64,000 nucleotides of DNA from Prosopocoilus inquinatus (Eukaryota; Arthropoda; Insecta; Coleoptera; Lucanidae), in assembly GCA_036172665.1 (NCBI GenBank), contig CM069871.1, positions 4,650,001 to 4,714,000 on the forward strand, given 5' to 3'. The first letter of the stretch is position 1. Every line of letters begins with the position of its first letter. Position numbers and translations under genes: made by a program. Under the pieces are notes generated by a model. It had not been told where the DNA came from. It saw only the letters and a program-made list of their open reading frames with translations, and searched no databases. Below are positions 47,686 through 58,068 of this stretch, one piece after another.

Positions 47686-48677
47686 CGCTTGCCTCCCCCC
47701 GTTTACTACGTCTGATGAGAATTTACCCACCACTGCAATGGAAAAACTTTTGCGTTCAAAAGTATGTCTACGCTCTCGTTTTTTTTTGTCTTTCTTCTTT
47801 CTTCAATCATAAAAATGCTTGATTAATACTAATGTTAATAGTAATAATAATAATATTAAAACTGCCATCGGAGTAATAATGTTAACAATAAAATTAATTA
47901 ATCAAAACAATAACATTGTTGTAGCGGACGTTTTTGTTTTCTCGTTCACGTTCTCGTTCTTTTCTTGTTCTTGATTGACTAATCTTAGCTTATTATTTTT
48001 TTTTAACGGAACGCACAATTGTATGTTGTTGTATACATTGTATAGTGTAATTAACGAGTTAATTAGGGGCGCGTTTAACGGGTATGAAAGGCAATTCAGC
48101 GAGAAATTGCAACATCCCCCAAGTTTTTTTTTTTTTTATACAAACACAACTTCGCTAACAGTATAAACATTGCCATTGGAAGTAAATACCGCATGAGTAG
48201 AATTGAACCGAGGTTGCAATTTTCTTTCGAAAATTCTATTACGTAAAAAGAAAAATCAAATAAAATTATATTAGTAATAAGCATCTAGTCATTAGCCAAA
48301 TAAAACAAACTAGAATTACGTAGAGAGAGAGAGATCTTTTATTGAAAAGCACCGAGAGGTATATACATATATTGGGTGTAAGATTTTAAAGGAGGCTTTA
48401 AAATTTTTTTACTCTTTTTAATAATAATGTAATAATAACTACCAGATGAGAATTAGGTGATTATACGAATGTATTGTCTACAAAATAATAGTTTTTAAAG
48501 CGTAGCTTCTTTGTAATACTTGAATATACCTGTATTTAAAAAAAAAAGTGTTCTTCCAGTTAATCTCCCATGTATATCAAATTTATAGCAAGCAAAAACA
48601 TGAGTAGTTTATTTATAATAACGACATATCTCATATTACGAAGAAGTAAATGAATCTGATGTCTTACTTCACCCATG

Positions 48678-48716
<39 letters not shown>

Positions 48717-49302
48717 TTGTTCAAATCTTTTAAAGCAGTGAAATACTCAGGCAATGTAACTAATATTTATGTAAAATTGTATTATAGACGTACCTGATTA
48801 CGTTGCTGCTTTAATGTAAGCATAACACCACTACCGATTGATCGAAGCTAGGGGAAGTTAATAATTACGTTCCTTTTGATAATTATCGACACCCTGATAT
48901 AATAAGACTACGGAATAGGAGTGCCTTTATAATACAATATCTTTAACCTAATTGTTATTATTTACTGTACGTATTTAAACTAATCGTTTAGTTTCGTATG
49001 TAGGTCACCTTATGTGTAGATGAAGTGATATTTTGCTTTTCTCAGAGCGCATATAATGATGTTTCACTTACATTGTTTTATGTTTTATTTATAACATTGT
49101 TTTACAATAAATGTCACGTTAAAGATGTTGCGTTTTATTTTGGTGAGACTGTACGGGAAAATTTTGGTCCTTCGAGCCTTGTAAGTTGGAGATGCTTCGC
49201 CTTCATCCGTTATTGCGTTTCGGCGTTTCGTCTTGCCTATAAAAGACTTCTTTAGCTCTGCTAATACACTATTCGATGGGAACTGAAGCGAATCGTCGGT
49301 AA
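47686..49302. other. CAP 3' UTR and downstream; microsatellite
   Basis: AATAAA signals lie at 47887-47892 and 48299-48304. (ATA)n at 48677-48714 and an (AG)n run at about 48320-48335. No gene was seen in the rest. Confidence 0.5.
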
Positions 49303-49634
49303 TACAGGGTATTTGGAAATTGCCAGTACAAAAAAAAGCTGATAGTTGGTGATGGTGAGTTGAAGTCATTGACAAAATAATTCTAATTTAGCTTTCGAGA
49401 TAAAAATTACAAAAAATTGGCCAAAATTGTTGGTGCGCCACTGATTTAAGGTAACAAGCTGTCACAATAGTTACAACTCGGCACATTATTATTACCGAAA
49501 TGAATGCCACATACACAAATAACGAGTCGACGGACGTGGTGTTATTTTATGGGGAAAGAAATGGGTGTCTTGGATTTCTTAGGACGTCCAGATGTCGTAT
49601 TTTTTTTGTACTATCAATTTCCAAACACCCAGTA
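49303..49634. mobile_element. 332-bp TA-flanked MITE
   Basis: The left end TACAGGGTATTTGGAAATTG and right end CAATTTCCAAACACCCAGTA are inverted over about 35 bp, including an adjacent GTACAAAAAAA. TA at both edges. The interior has no transposase. Confidence 0.7.
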
Positions 49635-49800
49635 TAAGAAAAAATATTGACGTGGTTTTTCGGAAGCCTAAGAAGATGGACAAATGCCGAAGGAACCTTC
49701 TAGATTAATAATAACAGTTGTTTACAATCTTAAGACTACAAGATTCATTACTCAAAGTTTATTTCCTTTTAGAGATTTTTTGCTTTAAACGTAGAACAAG

Positions 49801-52049
49801 TACAGGGTGATTCATAATAAGTATTCGATTGCTTAGAGCGTCTTTACTTTTATAAATTCGCTGCGAAAACAAAACAAAAATTCGCTGTATAAAAAACTAT
49901 CCGAGGTATAATCATTACAAGACAAGAAAGTATCATAATTATAAAATTTATTGTTTTGTTTAAAGAAAAAAAGCTAACCTTGAAGACTTCAAAAAGAAAA
50001 CGAATTATTTACTTTTGTTTTGTGTGGTTACAATGTTTAAAACAGCTTCAGTCTTGAAGTGGAAGGAAAAATGAAAGAAATAAAAATTTAATAACGAATA
50101 CCAAAGCACAAACTATTTAAGGGCCGTTCTCTCAGTCACAGTTTAGCTTTTAATCTTCACTTTATTCCGCTAGAAACAATTGCTTTTATACCTGTTACCG
50201 CGGGATTAAACAAGGAGATTGAAGTTAAACTGTGACTGGTGACTGAGGAAGCGGCCCTCAATTCGAGAAAGCGTTGCAGCCAAAATCCAACGGACCGTTT
50301 TCGGCAACAGCGCCTCGTGCAGTTGGCAATGTCGCGCTCAATTCCCCGGGAAATGATCTTTGAACACCGGCTCCTTATTTATCGTTTACTTCAAACATTC
50401 AAACTTGACCATTTTCTGATTGGCTGGGCCATTTTTGGTTAGTTAAACAACAAGAAAAATGCACTTTTGCAGACCATCCTCTTGCCAATATCGATACCGA
50501 CACGTTCGAAGTCAGTTGAGTGATTGTATTTTCCCGTGAATTTGTGCAATTATTGTCATCAAGATTCAATTAATAAGGATTTTGTGTAAGTTGATCGACA
50601 CGACGCGACGCCGACGTGTTCTCCAAGGTGTTAAATCACATCTTAATCCAAACGAACTCTTTAATTTAAACAGGTATGCTTTAACCCGATTCTTAGCAAC
50701 GCTATTAATTCTTTTACTCTTTCATTCACAATCATTTTTAATTGGAGCCTATTTTAATCGGAGGCCGTATTTAAGTTTTAATTAAAACCCTTTGTATTTG
50801 TAGTTTTATTGGAAAAAAATAAACATATATAAACTAGGCAAGTTGCCGAATTGAGGTTAATTGGGAAAGTATAGTTTTGACAGATTCATTTGATGTCCTC
50901 TTTTTTTATTTTCTTCTTATTTTCTTCGTTTCGTTCGATATTAAATCACATCTTAATCCAAACGAACTGTTTAATTTAAACAGGTATGTTTTAACCCGAG
51001 TCTTAGCAGCGCTGTTAATTCTTTTACTCTTTCATTCAAAATCGTTTTTAATTGGAGCCTATTTTAATCGGAGGCCGTATTTAAGTTTTAATTAAATCCC
51101 TTTGTATTTGTAGTTTTATTGGACCCTTTTCTGCCGGATTAGACGAGGTGCAAACCAGAGCGGAAACGCGTTTGTGGCTCGCTTTAATTATTCTTCCGGC
51201 TCTATCTCTCTTTCTCGTTATGGCTGAATCATCCGTGCAGCGCCAATTGTTTACTGCCAAGGCAGAAAGGAAGCTGTGAGTATTTTTTATTACATGTCAA
51301 ATCCAGTGATCAGCGCGGAACTCTGAACGACGAAACCTTGACTTCGATGACAGAACGTCACCTACACCTAACCTGGGAAGTATACCTTTCCTTTTACTTG
51401 TCTATTTCATTGCGAACATGAACAATATAGGCACGACGCGGTGCACAATTTGAAGAAGAGTAATCAGAGTTGATTGCGTTTTTCAGTTCAAATAGTTCTT
51501 AAAATCCGTATCGTCTTTTTGGACAAAAGTCCACCTGTTGGATCAGATCTGATCCCATCGCGTAGAATTCTTTTGTGGCTACTTAAGTTTTGTTTGTTAT
51601 ACTTTGACTTTTGTGTCGTTTTATTTTTCTTTTGCCGAGCCACACGTCGGCGTACATCGAATTAATAAATATTCTTACGGCAATTTTGTTGTATTATTGC
51701 CGATCCTTTTGCTGAACGCAAGAGTGTGTGAAAATCTCCTAAAGGTTCAAGAATGCATTCGCACGCGGCTGGGACTTTGAAAACCGATCCACAACGAGTC
51801 CTTCAGCTGGCTCAATTTCCCTGGCACCCTTAGTTTTAAAGCGTTTATTGATCAACCCCATCGTGTTTTATTTTCTTTTTTCCCGAGCGTTCATGATGCA
51901 CTACAGCTATCCCAATGACCACCAACCAATTTACGTATTTTATCTTAAAAATCGTATATATTAGACCCCCTACGTCTACAATTTTTTTTACTTTGTTTTT
52001 TTTTTGAGTATTGTTAACAGCTCGGCCACTTATTTTGAATCAACCTGTA
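49801..52049. mobile_element. 2.25-kb interval between TACAGGGTGATTCATAATAAGT-type inverted ends
   Basis: The left end TACAGGGTGATTCATAATAAGT and right end CACTTATTTTGAATCAACCTGTA match the ends at 17108 and 18197. The interval includes a nested MITE (50121-50257) and a tandem duplication: 50632-50811 is repeated at 50943-51122 (GTTAAATCACATCTTAATCC and following). Text at 50826-50935 matches 44620-44720. Whether this is one element or two ends by chance is not settled. Its right end is 220 bp from the start codon of protease A. Confidence 0.45.
50121..50257. mobile_element. 137-bp MITE (copy 3 of the GGGCCG family)
   Basis: The ends GGGCCGTTCTCTCAGTCACA and GTGACTGAGGAAGCGGCCC are inverted. 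TTAA is on the left; TCAA on the right is probably a mutated duplicate. Related to 22834-22961 and 28563-28686. Confidence 0.7.
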
Positions 52050-52268
52050 CAAGCATTTTTTGAGAACGCGAGCTTCGCAGCAGGATCGCAATTATGCGAA
52101 TAAGAAAGTCCAATGACACATCATCAAAGGGTTCCGAATATGCGGTTCTGAATTTCCGTCAGATTGATAAGTTCTAGGAAAGAGAAGTTTAAATTTTTGT
52201 TTTTTACTTCCTCAGTATCCACAAATTATTCTATTGCCTTTGATGTGCCGGATTTGTCGATTTCCGCA

Positions 52269-54971
52269 ATGATTGCGAAAGGCGAATTGTTTTATTTTAT
52301 TATTTTATTAGTATTCGGCGTCGCAATAATAACAGGTAAATTATTTTTTTAATAAAATTTTAAAAATGTTCTGCTAATCTTATGTTATTATTTTATTGCC
52401 ACAATTAGGAGAGTCATCACCTGGCGTACAAAGTATTAACAGTAAGATATTATTTATTTATTTTTTTTTTTTCAAATTCAAATTCAGATATAGGTAATAT
52501 ATTATTTATTTAAAAAAATATATGAATTGTGCTTTCAGAATGTTTTCAGTATAATAGCCTAAGTCGTACTAAACATAACTTGGTGAGTATTTTACAGTAA
52601 TAGTGTTTTCGATTGATTCACAATTACTTGCACTAGCTGCACTCAGAGTGTTTGCATCTCTTTTTAATCTCATGTGATAAAACGGGATGAAGATACTCTG
52701 ATGTGAGTGCAACCAGTGCAAGTGAAGATTTGTGGCTACCTTTGTTAAATAATTTAATTAAGTTTAACGGACGTTTTAGAGGAGATGAAGTGTTTGACGA
52801 GAGGTTTCACGTTCTCTTTGGTTTTCTAACTTAATTTATTCATTTTTTTTAATTTTAATTTTAGGGTTACATAAAACGTTTGAAGCGAAACACTTTCCCC
52901 TATTATTTACGAGTGTACTTAGGAAAGGATGCGCGTACTGGACAATTACCCTTCATGGTAAGTTTTTTAAGTAACAATAAGGAATTTAGATTTATAGATT
53001 ACCATACCCACAACAACTTGCAAAACTATCTGCAAACCTAGCCTAAATAATTTAGTTTATTTTTTTTAATTTATTTAATGTTGTTGAACTCCACGTTGTT
53101 TATTATAACTTTCGCTTTTTACATTTACTAAACGCTAAAGAGGGCCTTACATATAGAAGCCGCGTTGTGTTTGAAATTGCAGAGAGAGGGGTCTGTATGT
53201 AGGGTCCTCTTAACATAATCCCAAATTTTAGGCAGCCCTAGGATACAAAATGAACAATGTAATAAAATACATATGCGGAGGAACTTTGATCAGTAACCGT
53301 TTCGTACTTACAGCCGCACACTGTATATACGCAAGAAACTGGTAAATAACGAATATAATGTTAATTGAACTGTTTTGAAACGCAACATAGGAAATCCCAT
53401 GTTAATTTAAAGCTGCTCGAATATTGGCTTCCCTAATTATTTTACAGCAAAATTCCATTTAGGTTTCTTAAAGTGCCCTTCAAGACGAATCCGTTTGTGA
53501 AGTTTGAGAATTTTTCATTCGCTCAGTTTCAAGATATTTAAAAAAGATCAGTAACGAAATTCAATTTGTACCAAACTATCAGCACGGCCTTGATCAGTAA
53601 ATGTTAAAATAAATTACTGGAAAACCTTTTTTTCATCAATCTTTTTCGAAAATGAACCAGATTTATTAATGAATTATAATCTGTTCAGTTTTCACTATCA
53701 TTGATCAAGGCTGTGCTGATAGTTTGGTATAAATTAAATATTTTCTTAAGTATCTTAAAACTCAGCATATGAAAAATTCTCAAACTTCAGAGACAGTTTC
53801 ATTTTGAAGAGCACTTTAAGAAAACTAAATGAAATTTTGCTGTAAAATAATTAGGGAAGCCAATATTCGAGCAGCACCTTTAAATTAACGTCCTATGTTG
53901 CGTTTCAAAACTCAGCACCCTGTGTAACGTGTACATCTGCTTTAGGGGGTTAGTTATGCACGTACGTCTAGGCGATCTAAATCTAGTCAGCACATCAGAT
54001 GACATTCGAGTTCAAAATTTCGTCGTGCAAAAATATTTCGTCCACCCTAATTACACCAGCAATTTTAAATACCACGACATCGCTCTGATCCTATTGGATA
54101 GACCTGCGATATTTTGCGATCAGGTCGCGCCAGCTTGCCTAGAACCCAACCACAAAGACCTCATCAATTTCGAGTTGTACATCGCAGGTTGGGGGGCCAT
54201 CGGGTATGGCCAAAGTTTGAGCGACCACCTCCAAGTCGGGACCTTGCGGGAATATAATCAAACGATTTGCCAGAGGACTTACCCGAAAGACGCCTTCTTA
54301 CCTTACGGTTTTGATGATAGGTCGCAGGTTTGCGCTGGTGCAATCACGGGCCTTTCCGACACGTGCGAAGTAAGACCTATTGAATAATATAACAAAAAAA
54401 AAAAAAAAACGCATTTATTGCAAGTGACTTCAACGTTTGATTCCTTTTCAGGGAGATTCAGGAGGACCTTTGGCGTACTTGTACGAACTCCCCAAGAAGA
54501 AGTTGTATTTTTTGGTCGGGGTGACTTCATTTGGGAAACCTTGCTCAACTGCGGAAACTCCTGCAGTGTATACCAGGGTTTCGTATTATTTGGAGTGGAT
54601 TGAAAACATCACTTGGTTTAACGAACCTGTAAGTAATTGTTTTATTTTTCATTTAGTAGTAAATCAGAACCAAAGGTTTCCAAATTGTATTAAAAAATAA
54701 TACTTACGCTGTTTCTTTTCTGGTCTTTGAAATTTTTTGTTTAAATACCAAACCATACTTAGAGACCGCTTCAATAGTCTGCCTTGCAGCATAGTGTGTA
54801 TAATTCATAAAAGGAGTACTATTTTATACATACATTTTTCTGTAGGTTGAGACAGAAGAAGTGGGTTTACTTTATCAGGCGACGACAGTAGGCGACAATT
54901 CTGCAGGTCGTCCAAACCGCACTCCAATATCGTATATTGGTGTAATTTTTATGTTTTTCTTGTATGTGTAA
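52269..54971 (+). CDS. Trypsin-like secreted serine protease A (snake-like, S1 family) with GPI-type tail
   Basis: Eight exons join in phase: 52269-52335, 52409-52441, 52539-52582, 52865-52957, 53232-53341, 53946-54369, 54452-54628 and 54846-54971. The first encodes a signal peptide (MIAKGELFYFIILLVFG). A short light chain with one Cys (KCFQYN) follows; no clip domain. The catalytic triad is His (53319, TAAHC), Asp (54076, HDIALI) and Ser (54458, GDSGGPL); Asp six residues before the Ser (DTCEGDS) predicts cleavage after Arg/Lys. The usual R-IVGG activation site reads LR-VYLG, keeping the Arg. The last exon adds 41 residues: small residues DNSAG, a polar spacer, and a hydrophobic terminal ISYIGVIFMFFLYV, as in GPI-anchor signals. 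AATAAA at 54970 overlaps the stop. An in-frame ATG at 52164 is possible, but only 52269 gives a proper signal peptide. The substrate is unknown; relatives act in clotting, melanisation or Toll cascades. Confidence 0.88.
52618..52735. mobile_element. ~118-bp inverted-repeat element in protease A intron 3
   Basis: CACAATTACTTGCACTAGCT then GCACTCAGAGT on the left pairs with ACTCTGATGTGAGTGCAACC then AGTGCAAGTGAAGATTTGTG on the right. Imperfect arms of about 40 bp. MITE-like. Confidence 0.6.
53372..53911. mobile_element. 540-bp foldback element in protease A intron 5
   Basis: The interval starts GTTTTGAAACGCAACATAGG and ends CCTATGTTGCGTTTCAAAAC. The two halves stay complementary for about 220-240 bp each (for example TGCTCGAATATTGGCTTCCC on the left and GGGAAGCCAATATTCGAGCA on the right), leaving a short AT-rich centre. 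There is no coding capacity. It sits between the exon carrying the catalytic His and the exon carrying the Asp. Confidence 0.85.
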
Positions 54972-55014
54972 TAAATGTGTTTAATGTAATTAAATTAAAT
55001 CATTTAATAATAAT
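54972..55014 (+). other. Protease A short 3' end
   Basis: The AATAAA that overlaps the stop codon is followed by a TGTGTTTAATGTAATT stretch, giving room for cleavage about 15-30 bases downstream. No second signal is needed. Confidence 0.45.
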
Positions 55015-55440
55015 TTTAAATATTCCTATGTGTCTCAAAACGAACTGGGGTTCATACACACTGGCAAAAAGTTTTGCAATGTAGGGCTGATACCTGGCTA
55101 CTTTCGTTGTACCCTTGCTGATCAGGTTGGTATGATCTTCAAAAGTAATCCCACCCCAGATTTTATCTGATTCACCACCAAATTGATCCACCTCCAATGT
55201 TCAGCAATATGAGAGTATTTCTCCGGGCATGTCTGAGATTCGACTTTAGACAGAATCTGGATTCGTCGGTGAATAAAATAAAGAAAGGTGCCAGGAAACG
55301 GGGGGCACAAAACGGAAAAAGAAACACAGCAGATTTGGCCACTCAATGAAGAGAAAACCAGATACAAAATTGAAGAGGAGACTTTTTCGTCGTAAAGGTT
55401 AACGCAACGGAGAAGATGAGAAGGCCAGCCAGGAACCAGA
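55015..55440 (-). pseudogene. Tc1-like transposase relic, frameshifted
   Basis: Reading the - strand, one frame has FTDESRFCLKSNLRHAR (about 55262-55210), the DDE first-Asp block of Tc1-like transposases. After a frameshift another frame reads EVDQFGGESDKIWGGITFED and then GTTKVARYQPYIAKLFA, the usual WGGI and ARY blocks. Upstream, HASG..-type text matches the region before the DDE domain only loosely. The second Asp block (QQDNARPH-type) was not found and stops interrupt every frame, so it is dead. No terminal repeats were delimited. Confidence 0.7.
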
Positions 55441-56910
55441 AGCGTGGAGAGAATGAATCAAAAACCAGTTAAACTAAAACACATTCGGCTGTGCTGTAGC
55501 TGAACATTAATAATAGAAGACCATCCTTTTATTTTTATATATTTATCAATTTTTGTAAATAGAAAAATTATTTATTCTTTGCGCCTTTTGGAATTTCATA
55601 TTCTTCACTTGTTTCACATAGTACAAAAAATTTATAGACGATCTCAAGTTAGTTTTTTAGCGAGATCATCTCACGTCCCGTTGTCGTCAGTAAAACAAAA
55701 TCTCGAATTCGCCGCGTTTGAAAATCACAATTCTTTGTCATCTCATCATACTTTCGAGATAAAGTGTAGAGTTGTTTCAGCCGTATTTGGGACTTCGTCA
55801 GTAGGTCGAAAAGCGATCGCAGGATGTTGCTACCTAACCTCTTCATTGCAAAATAATAATAGTTGCTTATTTGGTGGTAATTTTTATGAAATTTTGTTGC
55901 AAATCGTTTTTGATTGCAGTGAATCCCTTGAGCAACCTCTGTACAGCTGTTTGAGTCGTATTTGGGGCTTCATCAGCAAGCATGGCCGCCTTGCATGGGT
56001 GACTTATTATGTAGCAAAATGGCTTCAATTTGTCAATCCCAGGTTAGGTCAAAAAACGATCGTAGGATGTCGCTGTTTAAACTATTCATTGACATTTTTA
56101 TGCCTTATTGGTACTTTATTTATTGGTTGTTTGAAGTGGATATACCTATTTATAAATTTAATAAAAAATAAAAACTATGAATGACAAAATATCAATACCG
56201 AAAAATAAATGAAACGTTCTGCAGCGAATTTCTGTTAGGTTGATTATAAATTAATAATACCTTAGGCGTTATTAAACTTAAATGTATTCGTCTAATACTG
56301 GGCGTAAAGTAACCGAAAAATTTTACAAATCTTGAAGAGAACTTTGTTAAAGGCCGTGCGATTTCTAAATTCGGCGGATGTTTCATGAAACTACAGTTGT
56401 GAAGTATTTCTTCTAAACTATCATTTAAAGCAGTGTTTCTCAACCTGGGTTCCGCGGCTACAAGTAGATACTGTTCGAGTATATAAAATATGTGTAGCTT
56501 TCCATTCAAAAAATATAAATTTGAGTTGTAACTTGAAAAAAGAGACACCCTGTACAGTTGAAAATAATTTGTGCAAATTGCGAAATTACAGAACTTTTAA
56601 TAATTTTTTTTTTTCATAAAAAATGATACTTGATAAAAAGCCATATTCGTATTTCCTCGGTCATTTGGGACACCTGTGTATATGTTCATCCGAACATGTT
56701 TGTTCCCCCGACGTTTTCTGGTCACATGTTTTTTAAACATCCTGTACAGTACATTTCGTCCAACGCAACGTATCACTGACCCTTGCACAAAAATTTTATC
56801 CCGTTTTTCTTTTTCATTTTCTTAAAATGATCATCCTACTTAAGCCCTAATTTCAAAAAAAAAGAAAAGCTTTTTCTCCAATCCTAGAAATTTAAAGGAC
56901 ATTATTCCCC
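55441..56910. other. Intergenic; repeat-like, no gene supported
   Basis: A 201-codon open frame at 55579-56184 has Phe/Leu/Cys-rich composition and overlaps a diverged internal duplication: GTATTTGGGACTTCGTCAG..CGATCGCAGGATGTTGCT near 55783 and GTATTTGGGGCTTCATCAG..CGATCGTAGGATGTCGCT near 55958. It is more likely repeat sequence than a gene. Confidence 0.45.
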
Positions 56911-57076
56911 CCAGTTTCACAAAAATTAATTAATCACTGATTAATTTAACAGCGTGTTTAAAGCCGGTGATTGGTTGGGTGAAACAATACAATCTATTGT
57001 TGGCTTCGTCCAATGACGTTCCTTAATCGGAGAATTAAATTAATCGCTGAGTAACAATTTTTTTTTTTTGAAACCC
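56911..57076. mobile_element. ~165-bp MITE
   Basis: The left arm CAGTTTCACAAAAATTAATT then AATCACTGATTAATTTA pairs with the right arm TAAATTAATCGCTGAGTAAC then poly-T and GAAACCC. Imperfect inverted arms of about 40 bp. PIF/Harbinger-like by end sequence (inference). Confidence 0.6.
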
Positions 57077-58068
57077 ACCGCAAGCCTAGGTTTATGGATT
57101 AACCAAACTAAAATTAATAATTATAATGAATGTAAATACGTAAATGAAATCAAATTGAATAAATCATTTAGTTGAAGTCTAACCTGCAACTCATTTTAAC
57201 TCACATACAGGGCGACTCTAATAGTTGTGAAAGTAACGTTTCAGGAAAAATAGTAATGATTGTACTAATATGTCTTTGATTGAAATTTAACAATTTTCGA
57301 CGAAATTGAAAAGTATTCCTAAAGCATTTGAGAACATTCCTTGCACGTTGTTAATAGAAATTGTAGTAATCGATGTTACATCTACGGTTAAGGCAGGTCA
57401 GTTTTAAGTTGGCTGGCGTTGTGCAGTTTACGTTGCGTAAAGTGGAATGTACTTAAAAGAACAATACAGTGCTTCTACAGCCGTGTGTATTTTTACAAGC
57501 CGTTATATTTGTTAATACATAAGCTTTTAGGAGCGTCATCGACTTTGCAAAGCATCACCAGCAACTGTAAATAAATGGTGTCTCCGTATATATATTTTTT
57601 TTGGCTACATCAGCATTTCGTGTGTATATGTATACGTACTGAAGAATATTTTTTGCAAAACCTTTAATCTCACCCTGTATTTGTTTTAATTTTTCCCTGG
57701 AACTTTGCTTTGCAATTTTTAATCAATAAGAATCGATGAAGTTAAAAATAACAATGGAATATCCAAAGGTATCCTGTTAAAAATTTTCTTGGATTCGAAG
57801 TGAAATAAAAATATTTAGAAAAGTGAAGGTGACGCATTTGCACTGCTATTCTTTCGCAGAATTCAATCATCTCATTGCACTGCAACTTACCGTTGTGATA
57901 AAATTATTTGCACGAGGTTATTTACCGGGAGAAGCGGACGCGGTAATTCACCGGTACCCAATAATGTATGTTGGTCTGAAGACTTTATATTTAAGATCGG
58001 TACCCTTCAGGTTCTTTCACATCTTCAAATTCCTTTGAGAGAAACACTTGCTCGCAGAGAGTAAAAAA
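57077..58068. promoter_or_regulatory. Upstream of protease B; TATA-like box
   Basis: A TTTATATTTA box lies at 57984-57993, about 80 bp before the start codon, with a transcription start expected near 58010-58020 (TTCAGG at 58006). Farther upstream, TACAGGGCGACTC at 57207 and CACCCTGTA near 57672 may be the ends of another decayed element. No other gene was seen. Confidence 0.4.

Noticed and set aside
55579..56184. 201-codon open frame as a gene
   Set aside because: It covers a diverged internal duplication, has Phe/Leu/Cys-rich composition with no recognisable domain and no splice context.
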